Assembly (NCBI GenBank): GCA_902776945.1
Contig: CACYSH010000055.1
Location: forward strand, 1-40,951
Length of the DNA: 40,951 nt
Direction of reading: 5' to 3'
Origin: an uncultured Ruminococcus sp.
Lineage (GTDB): Bacteria; Bacillota; Clostridia; Oscillospirales; Ruminococcaceae
The translations under genes were made by a program, and so were the position numbers. This document shows, one piece after another, positions 1 through 7,949 of this stretch; within the stretch, counting starts at the first letter, position 1; every line of letters starts with the position of its first letter. The notes beneath the pieces were generated by a model, which saw nothing but the letters and a program-made list of their open reading frames with translations, had not been told where the DNA came from and ran no database searches.

Positions 1-1595
1 ACAGCGGCGGCGATTATCACGGTCAGGTCTATAAACGTCCCGCGCAAAGCGAGACAACGCGCCCCGCGAGTGTTACCAAAGAAAGCGCGAACAGCGGCGG
101 CGATTATCATGGGCAGGTCTATAAACGTCCCGCGCAGAGCGAGACCATGCGCCCCGCAAGCGTTCCCAATAAAAGCGCGAACTACGGCGGAAATTATCGC
201 GGTCAGGTCGGCGACTTCGCAAGACCCGTGATAAATAACGGCGGCACGCCGTACCGTCCCGAAGACGATCAGCCCGCAGAGGGTAAACGCAGCTTTGGAA
301 AAGAGAGCAAAAAACAGCGCCAAAAATCCTCCGCGCCCAAGTCGAAACGCTCCCGCGCCCAAAAGGAGGAACCGCGCAGAACAGACAGCTATGTTTCCGT
401 CGCTGCGGGCGGCGCGGCGGCTGCGGCGGCACCAACAGCTATGAAAAAGAAATTTTCCAAAAAGCAGGCTCTCCAGGTGACGGGGCTGATCCTCATGCTT
501 ATACTTATCCTGGGGCTTGCGGTTTTTTTGATTTTCGATCACTATTACAATCTTTTCAAGCACAATGCGGACGACGTTTTGAACTCCTCGCCGATGACCT
601 ATTCCGATGTGGATTTCTCGCGGGCGGATACCTTCGAGAAAGCCAAGGAGGACGAAAAGCTGAAGGAGCTTACCGCCAAAGCCGACAAGGTTACGAGCGA
701 AGAGGTAATGAATATCCTGCTTATCGGCGAAGACCTCCGCGACACCACAGAGGAGCGTTCGGCGGGCAATACCGACGTTATGATGCTGATCTCGGTCAAC
801 AAGAAGGACAACACTATCACGCTCACCTCGCTTATGCGCGACTGTTATGTAGGCTTTGAGGACGAAAACGGCTGGTGGTACTCCGACCGCATAAATTCCG
901 CTTACTGGTACGGCGGCATGAAGCTAACGAAAAAGGTCGTCGAGGATTATATGAAAGTCCACATCGACCGTTATGTGCTTGTCAATTTCAAGGTGTTTAT
1001 CGACATCGTTGACACGCTGGGCGGCATTGATATGTATGTTTCAGACCTTGAAGCGAACGGCGACCCCGACGCTCCCCGCAGCGACAAGGAACACCGCGGT
1101 ATGCAGAACCCCCTCGACGAGCAGAACAAATATCTCGGCAACAAGGTCAAGACCGACTACATCAAAAAGGGCGGCAATCTGCATTTAAACGGCAATCAGG
1201 CGCTTGCCTACGCGAGACTGCGTTATGTCGGCGACGCGGATTTTGACCGCACCAAGCGTCAGCGCAAGGTCATCAACGAGATGATAAAGGAATCGCGGCG
1301 TATGTCGCTTGTTCAGATGGATCAGCTGGCTAACAAGGTATTTCCGCAGGTAACGACCGATGTAACAATGGGCGAGCTGGCGGGGCTGCTGCTTGAGATG
1401 CTCAATTACCGCGATTACAAGGTTCAGGAGCTGCGCGTTCCTGCGGACGGTACGTTCACGAACGAGTTCATTGACGGCAAGGCGGTTCTTTCGGTCGATT
1501 TTGAGCAGAATGTTGAGATTTTCCGCGAAACGGCATACGGCACGGTGGAGATCAAGGAAAAGGAAAAGACCGAAGACGGAAAAGATTTGGAATAA
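1..1595 (+). CDS. LCP (LytR-CpsA-Psr) family cell-wall glycopolymer ligase, 5' end outside window
   Basis: LCP proteins transfer undecaprenyl-linked glycopolymers to peptidoglycan at the outer face of the membrane. The reading frame is open to the left edge (first complete codon at base 3), so the ATG at 147 is internal and the gene is partial. The N-terminal cytoplasmic part carries a 30-residue tandem repeat (bases 3-92, 93-182, then a decaying third copy), beginning SGGDYHGQVYKRPAQSET. A Lys/Arg-rich stretch follows, then one membrane segment (LILMLILILGLAVFLIF, about bases 488-538). The extracellular LCP domain starts near MNILLIGED and has the usual TDVMMLISV, LMRD, DRINSAYWYGG and TLGGIDMYV blocks, and an ALAYARLR segment that supplies conserved arginines. 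It ends just before a strong terminator. Family assignment is firm; the glycopolymer is unknown. Confidence 0.93.
   Translation, partial: SGGDYHGQVYKRPAQSETTRPASVTKESANSGGDYHGQVYKRPAQSETMRPASVPNKSANYGGNYRGQVGDFARPVINNGGTPYRPEDDQPAEGKRSFGKESKKQRQKSSAPKSKRSRAQKEEPRRTDSYVSVAAGGAAAAAAPTAMKKKFSKKQALQVTGLILMLILILGLAVFLIFDHYYNLFKHNADDVLNSSPMTYSDVDFSRADTFEKAKEDEKLKELTAKADKVTSEEVMNILLIGEDLRDTTEERSAGNTDVMMLISVNKKDNTITLTSLMRDCYVGFEDENGWWYSDRINSAYWYGGMKLTKKVVEDYMKVHIDRYVLVNFKVFIDIVDTLGGIDMYVSDLEANGDPDAPRSDKEHRGMQNPLDEQNKYLGNKVKTDYIKKGGNLHLNGNQALAYARLRYVGDADFDRTKRQRKVINEMIKESRRMSLVQMDQLANKVFPQVTTDVTMGELAGLLLEMLNYRDYKVQELRVPADGTFTNEFIDGKAVLSVDFEQNVEIFRETAYGTVEIKEKEKTEDGKDLE
3..182 (+). repeat. 90-bp in-frame tandem repeat in LCP gene
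   Basis: Two near-identical 90-bp units (3-92 and 93-182) and a degenerate start of a third encode 30-residue repeats in the intracellular N-terminus of the LCP protein. The array continues beyond the left edge, so the copy number is unknown. Differences are mostly single substitutions, suggesting recent duplication. Confidence 0.9.
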
Positions 1596-1601
1596 CGCAA
1601 C

Positions 1602-1638
1602 ACAAAAACTGCGCATCGGTACGGTGCGCAGTTTTTGT
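1602..1638 (+). terminator. Rho-independent terminator after LCP gene
   Basis: A perfect 14-bp stem (ACAAAAACTGCGCA at 1602-1615 with its complement at 1625-1638) encloses a 9-base loop. The arms are T-rich or A-rich at their outer ends, so it could act in both directions. It starts 7 bases after the LCP stop codon. Confidence 0.88.
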
Positions 1639-1639
1639 A

Positions 1640-2310
1640 TTGCGCAAAGTGAGGGCAGATACCGGGTCCAGCGCCGGTGCGCTGGCGAGGGGTCACGGGG
1701 GCGAGGAGCCCCCGTGCGGGGTATGGGGCAGAGCCCCATTTGCGCCGTAGGCGCAACCAAGCAAAGCCGACGGCAAATGCAAATTGTTATTATCCGCAGA
1801 GATGAGCGGTCAAAATAAAATCGGCAATTTCAAGAAAATCTAACAAAAACAAGCAAAGTAAATAAATCAGCATAACGTGACGGAAACAAGGAAATTGCCG
1901 ATTTTAATTTGCGAAAGAGCGCAGCGATTTTCGCAAATAAACTGCGCCAAAGTCGGGATTTTCTCACAAGGACAAGGGCAATTTTTCCGGCGCGGCTGCG
2001 GAAATCCACGGCTTTGCACAGTCGTTGCACGAAAATCGCTTCGCTCTTTCGTGCAATAAAATCGGCAATTTCCTTGTTTCCGTACTGTCTTGCAGAGCTA
2101 TTCACTTCTGCGTTTTTGTTCACTTTATTTGGAAATTGCCGATTTTAATTTTGACCGCTCAATTTTCTTTTTACCGTTAGTTTGCGAATGCCGCCAGCTT
2201 TTCTGGGGGGAAACCCTTCTGAAGAAGGGTTATCCCCCCGCACGAGCTTGCTCGTGCCAACCCCTTTCCTAAGACTTTTGGTTTTGCCTTCACTTTTGGT
2301 TTTGTCGGCA
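1640..2310. repeat. Composite palindromic repeat element, copy 1 (full length)
   Basis: This stretch has no convincing gene. Its centre (1803-2161) is a long imperfect inverted repeat. The outer arms TGAGCGGTCAAAAT (from 1803) and ATTTTGACCGCTCA (to 2161) are complementary. Inner arms 1880-1921 and 2042-2083 share 27 identical bases around GAAATTGCCGATTTTA. On the left lies a GC-rich hairpin block (GGGGCAGAGCCCC, then GCGCCGTAGGCGC). On the right lie AACCCTTCTGAAGAAGGGTT, GCACGAGCTTGCTCGTGC and a CTAAGACTTTTGGTTTTG tail. The same order is found inverted at 13220-13900, with parts at 4660-4750, 7603-7765, 20894-21066 and 39843-39920. Small reading frames inside it arise from the palindromes and are not called as genes. 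Confidence 0.85.
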
Positions 2311-2311
2311 C

Positions 2312-2340
2312 TTGACAGTTTATTTTTGGTGTGATATAAT
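2312..2340 (+). promoter_or_regulatory. Consensus sigma-A promoter for LRR gene pair
   Basis: TTGACA at 2312-2317 and TATAAT at 2335-2340 are separated by 17 bases, a perfect match to the consensus. Transcription should start near 2347, so a TTG codon at 2312 cannot be the start of the downstream gene. Confidence 0.9.
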
Positions 2341-2371
2341 TTTATATAGGGACGGATTCTCCGGCGGGGCG

Positions 2372-3631
2372 GTGATTCTTACGGGCTTTTTTGACAGACT
2401 TTTCGGAAGAAAAAAGCAGAGAGACCCCTTTGTTATCGAAAAGGGCTTACTCGTTAAATACCACGAGGACGACTGCGCCGCCGTGTGCGTTCCCGACGGC
2501 GTTACTGAGATAGGCGGCTGCGCCTTCGAGGGCTGCCGCAAAATAACCTCCGTAACGCTCCCGCACGGGCTGAAAAAAATCGGCTTGCGGGCGTTCCTTG
2601 GCTGCTATTCGCTCGCCGAAATAGCTGTTCCCGAAGGCGTTGCCGAGATAGGCGACTACGCTTTTTGCAGCTGCGAGAGCTTGGAGCGCGTCGCTCTGCC
2701 GCAGAGCCTTGAAACGCTCGGCAGCTCGGCATTCCGCAGCTGTACGGCGCTTTCGTCGGTCGAGCTGCCCTCAAAGATAGAGCATATCGGCGAATATACG
2801 TTTTTCATGTGCAAGGCGCTGACCGCGCTCGCCCTGCCCGACAGCCTGAAACGGCTCGGGCGGCAGGCGTTTTCGGGCTGCTCGTTTTCCGAAATAGCCG
2901 TCCCGGGCGGCGTGAAAAGCATTCCCGCCGAGTGCTTTGAAAACTGCGTTATGTTAAAAAATGTCAGCTTGCCCGATACCCTCGAAAAGATAGGCGAACA
3001 TTCGTTCTTTCAATGCTACCGCCTTAAAGAAATAAAAATCCCCGACGGCGTGGTGAAAATAGGCAGTCAGGCGTTCGGCTATTGCGACCGTGCGGAAACG
3101 CTGTACCTTCCCGAAAGCGCTGTTGACATTGCGGAGGACGCTTTCAGCGGCTGTACCGCGCTTTCGCATTTTTATCTGGGCGGCGTTTACGTCCACTGCG
3201 ATGTTAAATCGACCCGCACCGAAGTTCAGACTTGGCAGATAATCGAGATGATGAAAATTGTCCGAAGCGGCAGTCTCGCGGCGTGGACGAACGTTGAAAC
3301 GGCGGACGGATTCCGAACGGAGGTAAAGCGCTGCGGTATCTCGACCGAGAAAATGTCGCAGATAGCGCTCGGACTTTACCGCAAAAACGGCGACCCCGCC
3401 TCGCTTAACTACATTTTGGAAACTGTCGGGCTGCTTTCCGTGATACTCATTTTGGAAAAACGCTTTGACGACATGGAAACGCTGCTTTCGGCAAACCCGC
3501 CGCCGCAGGCTGTCGAGGGAATGACGGCTCTTGCGATAGAGAAGGGCGCTCATGAAATGTATGTTATGATACAAAAATACAAGGAACAAAACGGCGGCTA
3601 CGACCTGCCCGGCGACAGGTTCGAGCTTTGA
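2372..3631 (+). CDS. BspA-type leucine-rich repeat (LRR_5) protein
   Basis: About 419 residues from the GTG at 2372. The frame stays open to a TTG at 2312, but that codon is the -35 box of the promoter, so GTG 2372 is chosen although its ribosome binding site is weak. About ten LRR_5 units follow, each like IPDGVxxIGxxAFxxC (for example VPDGVTEIGGCAFEGC and IPDGVVKIGSQAFGYC). A helical C-terminal region of about 150 residues has no recognisable catalytic motif and ends GDRFEL. No signal peptide is seen, so it is probably cytoplasmic, unlike many BspA-like surface proteins. It lies directly before a second LRR gene with the same type of C-terminus; the two stop/start regions overlap and the pair probably forms an operon. 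Function is unknown; a scaffold or binding role is inferred from the fold. Confidence 0.8.
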   Translation: MILTGFFDRLFGRKKQRDPFVIEKGLLVKYHEDDCAAVCVPDGVTEIGGCAFEGCRKITSVTLPHGLKKIGLRAFLGCYSLAEIAVPEGVAEIGDYAFCSCESLERVALPQSLETLGSSAFRSCTALSSVELPSKIEHIGEYTFFMCKALTALALPDSLKRLGRQAFSGCSFSEIAVPGGVKSIPAECFENCVMLKNVSLPDTLEKIGEHSFFQCYRLKEIKIPDGVVKIGSQAFGYCDRAETLYLPESAVDIAEDAFSGCTALSHFYLGGVYVHCDVKSTRTEVQTWQIIEMMKIVRSGSLAAWTNVETADGFRTEVKRCGISTEKMSQIALGLYRKNGDPASLNYILETVGLLSVILILEKRFDDMETLLSANPPPQAVEGMTALAIEKGAHEMYVMIQKYKEQNGGYDLPGDRFEL

Positions 3632-3651
3632 AAAATGACGGTGAACGCGCA

Positions 3652-4653
3652 ATGATAGTGCTGAAAATATTACTCATAATTATCGGCGCGATAGCCGTAT
3701 CGGCAGCTTTGCTGTTTTTGGGGATTCGTATTTCCGTTTACTGCGAGCTGCACGGCATCAGCCTTGACCCCCGACCAAAGCTGCGCCGTAAGAGCATCGA
3801 ACGCAGGGCGAAGCATTCCGAAAGCGTCGTGACCGAATCAGGTAATTTTTACCTGACGGACAACGGCACGCGCCTTTTCGGGTTCACGACCGATACCGCA
3901 AAAAGCGCCGCGATCGAGATACCCGACGGCATAAAAAGCATTGCGGACGGGGCGTTTCTTTACAGCGACGGCGCAAAGCTCGGGGCGGTGAAGTTCGGCG
4001 AGGGGCTGAAAGTAATTGGGAACAAAGCCTTTATGAACTGCTTTGTTCTCAGCAAGGCGGAGTTCCCCGCGGGGCTTGAAGCTATCGGCGATATGGCGTT
4101 TTGCAACTGCGCTGTGGAGGAAGTCGATCTCTCGCGGGGGATAAAGTCTATCGGCAAAAGGGCGTTTGACAAATGCCGTGTGAAAAGGCTGCGGCTTCCC
4201 GATACAAAAATTTTCATCGGCGACGGTGCGTTTGCGCAGTCCGAAGTAAAGGAGCTGTATATCTGCGGTTCGCGCATTCTTCACGACCGTTATTTTCAGC
4301 CGTGGGAGATCGTTCGGCTGAGGGATATGATGCTGAAATGCGTTATGGAGTATTATCTCAACGAAAAGCTGCTTGCGCAGGCGGCGGTGAATATTTTTGC
4401 GAGGAACGGCGACCCCGAAGCGGAAGCCTATGCGAGGGAGAATGCGGAGCTTATTTATAAGGCACTTTTTGACAATAATTGTCTGAAAGAAGTGGACGAT
4501 CTGCTGAAAATAACGCTTACGAAGGAGCTTGCAATAAAAATGACCGAGTATGCGCGTAAGAATGATATGCGGGAATTGTTTCTCATGTTGGAGAAGTACA
4601 GATATGACCATGATTATTTTGATGATTCTGCCGCCGATAAGTTTGAGTTATAA
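3652..4653 (+). CDS. Membrane-anchored BspA-type leucine-rich repeat protein
   Basis: About 333 residues from ATG 3652; a TTG at 3628 overlapping the previous stop (TTGA) is an alternative coupled start. An N-terminal hydrophobic segment (LKILLIIIGAIAVSAALLFL) is a signal anchor. Four or five LRR_5 units follow (IPDGIKSIADGAFLY, AGLEAIGDMAFCNC, RGIKSIGKRAFDKC). The C-terminal helical region resembles that of the upstream gene: both contain a WxIxxxRDM or WQIIEMM-like segment, an RNGDP or KNGDP motif and a terminal DKFEL or DRFEL. The two are therefore likely paralogues with one membrane-bound and one soluble member. No catalytic residues are apparent and the function is unknown. Confidence 0.78.
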   Translation: MIVLKILLIIIGAIAVSAALLFLGIRISVYCELHGISLDPRPKLRRKSIERRAKHSESVVTESGNFYLTDNGTRLFGFTTDTAKSAAIEIPDGIKSIADGAFLYSDGAKLGAVKFGEGLKVIGNKAFMNCFVLSKAEFPAGLEAIGDMAFCNCAVEEVDLSRGIKSIGKRAFDKCRVKRLRLPDTKIFIGDGAFAQSEVKELYICGSRILHDRYFQPWEIVRLRDMMLKCVMEYYLNEKLLAQAAVNIFARNGDPEAEAYARENAELIYKALFDNNCLKEVDDLLKITLTKELAIKMTEYARKNDMRELFLMLEKYRYDHDYFDDSAADKFEL

Positions 4654-4659
4654 AAAGGC

Positions 4660-4750
4660 AAAGTGAGGACAAACCAAAAGTCTTAGGAAGGGGGTGGCAC
4701 GAACTTGTTCGTGCGGTTGACCCCTCGCCGGCGCACAGGCGCCGGATCCC
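4660..4750. repeat. Composite repeat, right-end fragment
   Basis: Between the second LRR gene and mnmM lies a copy of the right-end block of the composite repeat in minus orientation: CAAACCAAAAGTCTTAGGAA, then GCACGAACTTGTTCGTGC. A local hairpin follows (CCGGCGC, ACAG, GCGCCGG, about 4727-4744). The hairpin may also act as a weak terminator, but no T tract follows. Confidence 0.7.
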
Positions 4751-4816
4751 GTGTCCGTCCCCAACTTTGATTTTTTTGGCTTTTTTGAAACGCCATTTAG
4801 TTTTAGGAGTGATGAT

Positions 4817-5386
4817 ATGCCAAGTCAATTCGGAACGGTGCAGTTAGCACACGAGTTCTTAGCCGCACACGTTAATGAAGGCGATATTTGCATCGACTGC
4901 ACGGCAGGTCGCGGAAACGACACCGCGTTTCTTTGCGCACTCGTGGGAAAGACCGGGCGCGTGATTGCGTTCGACATTCAGCCCGCAGCGGTTGAAAGCA
5001 CAAAAGCTCTGCTCAAAGAACGCCGTCTCGACGACATCGCGGAGGTGCATCTGGCAAGCCATTCCCGCGTGGACGAGTTCGCGGAGGAAAACAGCGTTTC
5101 GGCGATCGTGTTCAATTTCGGCTGGCTGCCCGGCGGCGACCACACGATAAACACCCGCAAAGATACCAGTATCGAGGCTATCGAAAAGGGGCTGCGGCTG
5201 CTTAAACCCTACGGTATCATGAGCCTTTCGATCTACTACGGGCGCGACACCGGCACCGAAGAGCGCGACGCGATACTTGAATATCTCAAAACGCTGCCGC
5301 TTCGGGAATATACGGTCATCGTAAGCGAGTTCGTAAACCGCCCGAACGACCCGCCCATAAGCGTTCGCATTTACAAAGGCAGGTAA
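4817..5386 (+). CDS. mnmM: tRNA mnm5s2U-type methyltransferase, MnmM/YtqB family
   Basis: A class I SAM-dependent methyltransferase of about 189 residues. Start ATG 4817 is set by AGGAG at 4805-4809, 7 bases upstream; the frame is open further upstream from GTG 4751 but that region is repeat-derived. The SAM-binding motif I is CIDCTAGRGNDTAFL, the acidic end of beta-2 is AFDIQPAAVE, and the family-specific blocks FNFGWLPGGDH and SLSIYYGRDTG are present. Family members (B. subtilis YtqB, now MnmM) methylate nm5s2U to mnm5s2U at the tRNA wobble position; this is known from homologues and was not shown here. recQ begins 4 bases after its stop, so the two are probably co-transcribed. Confidence 0.85.
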   Translation: MPSQFGTVQLAHEFLAAHVNEGDICIDCTAGRGNDTAFLCALVGKTGRVIAFDIQPAAVESTKALLKERRLDDIAEVHLASHSRVDEFAEENSVSAIVFNFGWLPGGDHTINTRKDTSIEAIEKGLRLLKPYGIMSLSIYYGRDTGTEERDAILEYLKTLPLREYTVIVSEFVNRPNDPPISVRIYKGR

Positions 5387-5390
5387 ACAA

Positions 5391-7577
5391 ATGTACGACC
5401 GCGAACAAGTAAAATACGGGCTGCTCAAACGGTATTTCGGACATGACAGCTTCCGCAGCGGGCAGGAGGGGCTTATTGACAGCATACTCGGCGGGCGCGA
5501 CGTGCTGGGCATAATGCCGACGGGCGCGGGAAAATCCGTCTGCTACCAGCTGCCCGCGCTGATGCTGCCGGGCGTTACGGTGGTCATCTCGCCGCTTATC
5601 TCGCTGATGAAAGACCAGGTAAACGCGCTTATTCAGGCGGGCATTCCGACGGCGTATCTGAACAGCTCGCTGACATGGCAGCAGTTTCAAACGGCGGTCA
5701 GCCGTGCCGCGCAGGGGGCTTACAAGCTGATCTATGTCGCGCCCGAACGCCTTGACGCGCCGAGCTTTATCGACATGATCTCGCGTATTCAGGTAAGCAT
5801 GATCGCCGTTGACGAGGCGCACTGCGTTTCGCAGTGGGGGCAGGATTTCCGTCCTTCTTACCTGAATATCAGCGGATTTGCCGCGTCGCTGCCCCGACGC
5901 CCGATCTTGGCGGCGTTCACGGCAACCGCCACCGACGCGGTAAAGCGCGACATCGTGAATATGCTCGCTCTCCGCGACCCTTACAGCATTACAACGGGCT
6001 TTGACCGTGCCAATCTGTATTTTGCCGTGAAGGAGCCGCGTGACAAGCTCGCTGAGACCGAAAAGCTCGTCAGGAGCTACAATGGACAGTCGGGGATAAT
6101 CTACTGCGCTACGCGGAAAAATGTGGAATCTGTTTGCGAACATCTTAACCGCGTGGGGATACCGTGTACGCGCTATCACGCGGGGCTTGACGACGAGGAG
6201 CGCCGCCGCAATCAGGACGATTTTCTCTTCGACCGCGTAAGGGTCATGGCGGCGACAAACGCCTTCGGCATGGGTATCGACAAGTCTAACGTGACGTTTG
6301 TTATTCATTACAATATGCCGAAAAATCTCGAAGCCTACTATCAGGAGGCGGGAAGAGCCGGGCGCGACGGCAGCGAGGCGGTCTGCACGCTGCTTTTTTC
6401 GCGGCAGGACGTTCGCACGAACAAGTTTCTTATAGATAACTCGAACGACAATTCCCAGCTTGACCCGCAGACCGCCGCCGAGCTGCGCCGCCGCGATTAC
6501 CGCCGTCTTGAAGAAATGACCCGCTACTGCACGACTACCGACTGTCTGCGGCAGTACATACTGAACTATTTCGGCGAAAAGTCGGGCAATATGTGCATGA
6601 AATGCTCGAACTGCGCGGCGGGTTTTGTCAGCGAGGATGTAACCATCGCTTCGCAGAAGATTCTGAGCTGCGTTTATCGGCTGGCGCAGATAAATCTCCG
6701 CATGGGTGAGAGCTTTGTTGCCGACGTACTGCGCGGCGCGAAGCTAAAGCGCATCGCCGACCTGAAATGCGACAAGCTCTCGACCTACGGCATTATGGCG
6801 GAGGTGCCTGTGCTGAAAATCCGCGCCATTACGCAGGGGCTGACCGAGCGCGGGTATATCCGCAAGGGCGAACATGACGAGCTTATTCTGACGGTGAAAG
6901 CGAAAGAATTGCTTTTCGACGGCGCGACCATTTCAATGCCGTTTAAGAAGGACGAGCCGAAAACCGTCGGGCAGAAGAAGTCGGCGTATGAGCGCACGAC
7001 GGAGGAGCCTGTGCTTTTCGAGCGGCTGCGAAATCTCCGCGCCGCGCTTGCCGAAAAGGCGAAAGTCCCCGCGTTCGTTATCTTTTCGGACGCAACTCTG
7101 CGCGATATGTGCCGCAAAAAGCCGAAAAGCTATCCCGAGTTCCTGACCGTTTCGGGCGTGGGGCAGACGAAGGCAGACCGCTACGCCGCGCAGTTCACAG
7201 AGGTTATCCGCGGCTATCTTGGCGAGGATAACACGGAATTTCAATCGGAAACGAGTTCGGCGCTTTCGCGGAGGAAACTCAGTCAGGAGACGGGCGAGCT
7301 GCCGGGAAAGATTTTTCCGTCAAGCCTTTCGCTTGCCGAGACCGCCGAGCGTTTCGGCAAGGCGCTGCGTTGCGGGACTGATGAAGCGCAAAGGCGCATT
7401 ACCGATTTTCTTACTGACGGCGGATATATCACGGAGGAAAACGGTGATTTCAAGGTCACGCCGAAGGGCGGAATCAATGGTATTGCGCTTTCGACAAAAT
7501 GTACCGAGGAAGGCAGGATAACCGTATTGGAGCTTAAACGTGCCGCGCAGAAGTTGTTGACGGAAGGGCTTTCGTAA
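5391..7577 (+). CDS. recQ: ATP-dependent DNA helicase RecQ
   Basis: A 3'-5' DNA helicase of 728 residues, longer than the usual bacterial 590-610. Motif I is TGAGKS (residues 44-49), motif II is DEAH followed by CVSQWGQDFRPSY, and motif VI is QEAGRAGRDG. The RecQ zinc-binding cysteines follow (CLRQYILNYFGEKSGNMC, then MKCSNC), then a winged-helix RQC region and an HRDC domain around residues 538-613 (containing FLTVSGVGQTKADRYA). The last roughly 115 residues form an additional helical/winged-helix-like module (ETAERFGKALRC, DFLTDGGYITEENGDF), similar in idea to the extended C-termini of some Firmicute RecQ proteins. It acts in recombination and fork repair. The start ATG 5391 lies 4 bases after mnmM. 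Confidence 0.95.
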   Translation: MYDREQVKYGLLKRYFGHDSFRSGQEGLIDSILGGRDVLGIMPTGAGKSVCYQLPALMLPGVTVVISPLISLMKDQVNALIQAGIPTAYLNSSLTWQQFQTAVSRAAQGAYKLIYVAPERLDAPSFIDMISRIQVSMIAVDEAHCVSQWGQDFRPSYLNISGFAASLPRRPILAAFTATATDAVKRDIVNMLALRDPYSITTGFDRANLYFAVKEPRDKLAETEKLVRSYNGQSGIIYCATRKNVESVCEHLNRVGIPCTRYHAGLDDEERRRNQDDFLFDRVRVMAATNAFGMGIDKSNVTFVIHYNMPKNLEAYYQEAGRAGRDGSEAVCTLLFSRQDVRTNKFLIDNSNDNSQLDPQTAAELRRRDYRRLEEMTRYCTTTDCLRQYILNYFGEKSGNMCMKCSNCAAGFVSEDVTIASQKILSCVYRLAQINLRMGESFVADVLRGAKLKRIADLKCDKLSTYGIMAEVPVLKIRAITQGLTERGYIRKGEHDELILTVKAKELLFDGATISMPFKKDEPKTVGQKKSAYERTTEEPVLFERLRNLRAALAEKAKVPAFVIFSDATLRDMCRKKPKSYPEFLTVSGVGQTKADRYAAQFTEVIRGYLGEDNTEFQSETSSALSRRKLSQETGELPGKIFPSSLSLAETAERFGKALRCGTDEAQRRITDFLTDGGYITEENGDFKVTPKGGINGIALSTKCTEEGRITVLELKRAAQKLLTEGLS

Positions 7578-7602
7578 CAAAAATACGCAATTCGATAGTT
7601 CA

Positions 7603-7765
7603 GCAAAATTGAGCGGAAACAAAGAAATTGCCGATTTTAATTTGCGAGAAGAGCGGTCTGAACAAGTTTGCATGAACAGAGTTCATGCCGACAGGCGATA
7701 TTTCGCAAATAAATTGCGCGAAGGTTTGAAAATCGCGACGGTAGGGAAAATTGTGCCGACAAGCG
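7603..7765 (+). repeat. Composite palindromic repeat, single-arm partial copy
   Basis: This segment has one arm (GGAAACAAAGAAATTGCCGA, then AATTTGCGAGAAGAGCGG) and the central CAGGCGATATTTCGCAAAT block, matching the inverted copy at 13530-13670. The second arm is missing. From about 7780 a short GC-rich repeat (ACAAGCCCCCGCC) follows. The 372 bases between recQ and the next gene contain only these repeats and a possible -10 (TATAAT at 7884-7889, no good -35). Confidence 0.75.
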
Positions 7766-7949
7766 GCGGGGACAAGCCCCCGCCATACAAGCATTGTACA
7801 GGGGCAGTTGGCGGATTCGTGACGGCAAGGGCAATTCTTGCCAATACACTACAATGAAATGTTTAAAAATTAATGTCGCTTACTATAATTTGCGAGAAAA
7901 GCGTTTCGTACAATTTGCCGAAAGCACTCATTTATAGGAGGGAAAAATC

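Noticed and set aside
3-182. Possible CRISPR-like or non-coding tandem array
   Set aside because: The 90-bp units have no spacers, keep the reading frame and encode part of the LCP protein.
1830-2148. Small frames on both strands in the composite repeat, reading KSAISLFP-like peptides that recur at 7320-7673 and 13435-13707
   Set aside because: The recurring peptide is the translation of the conserved repeat arm; frames differ in start, length and binding site, so they are not treated as a gene family.
2312-2371. TTG 2312 as start of the first LRR gene
   Set aside because: The TTG is the -35 box of a consensus promoter whose transcript begins about 35 bases downstream.
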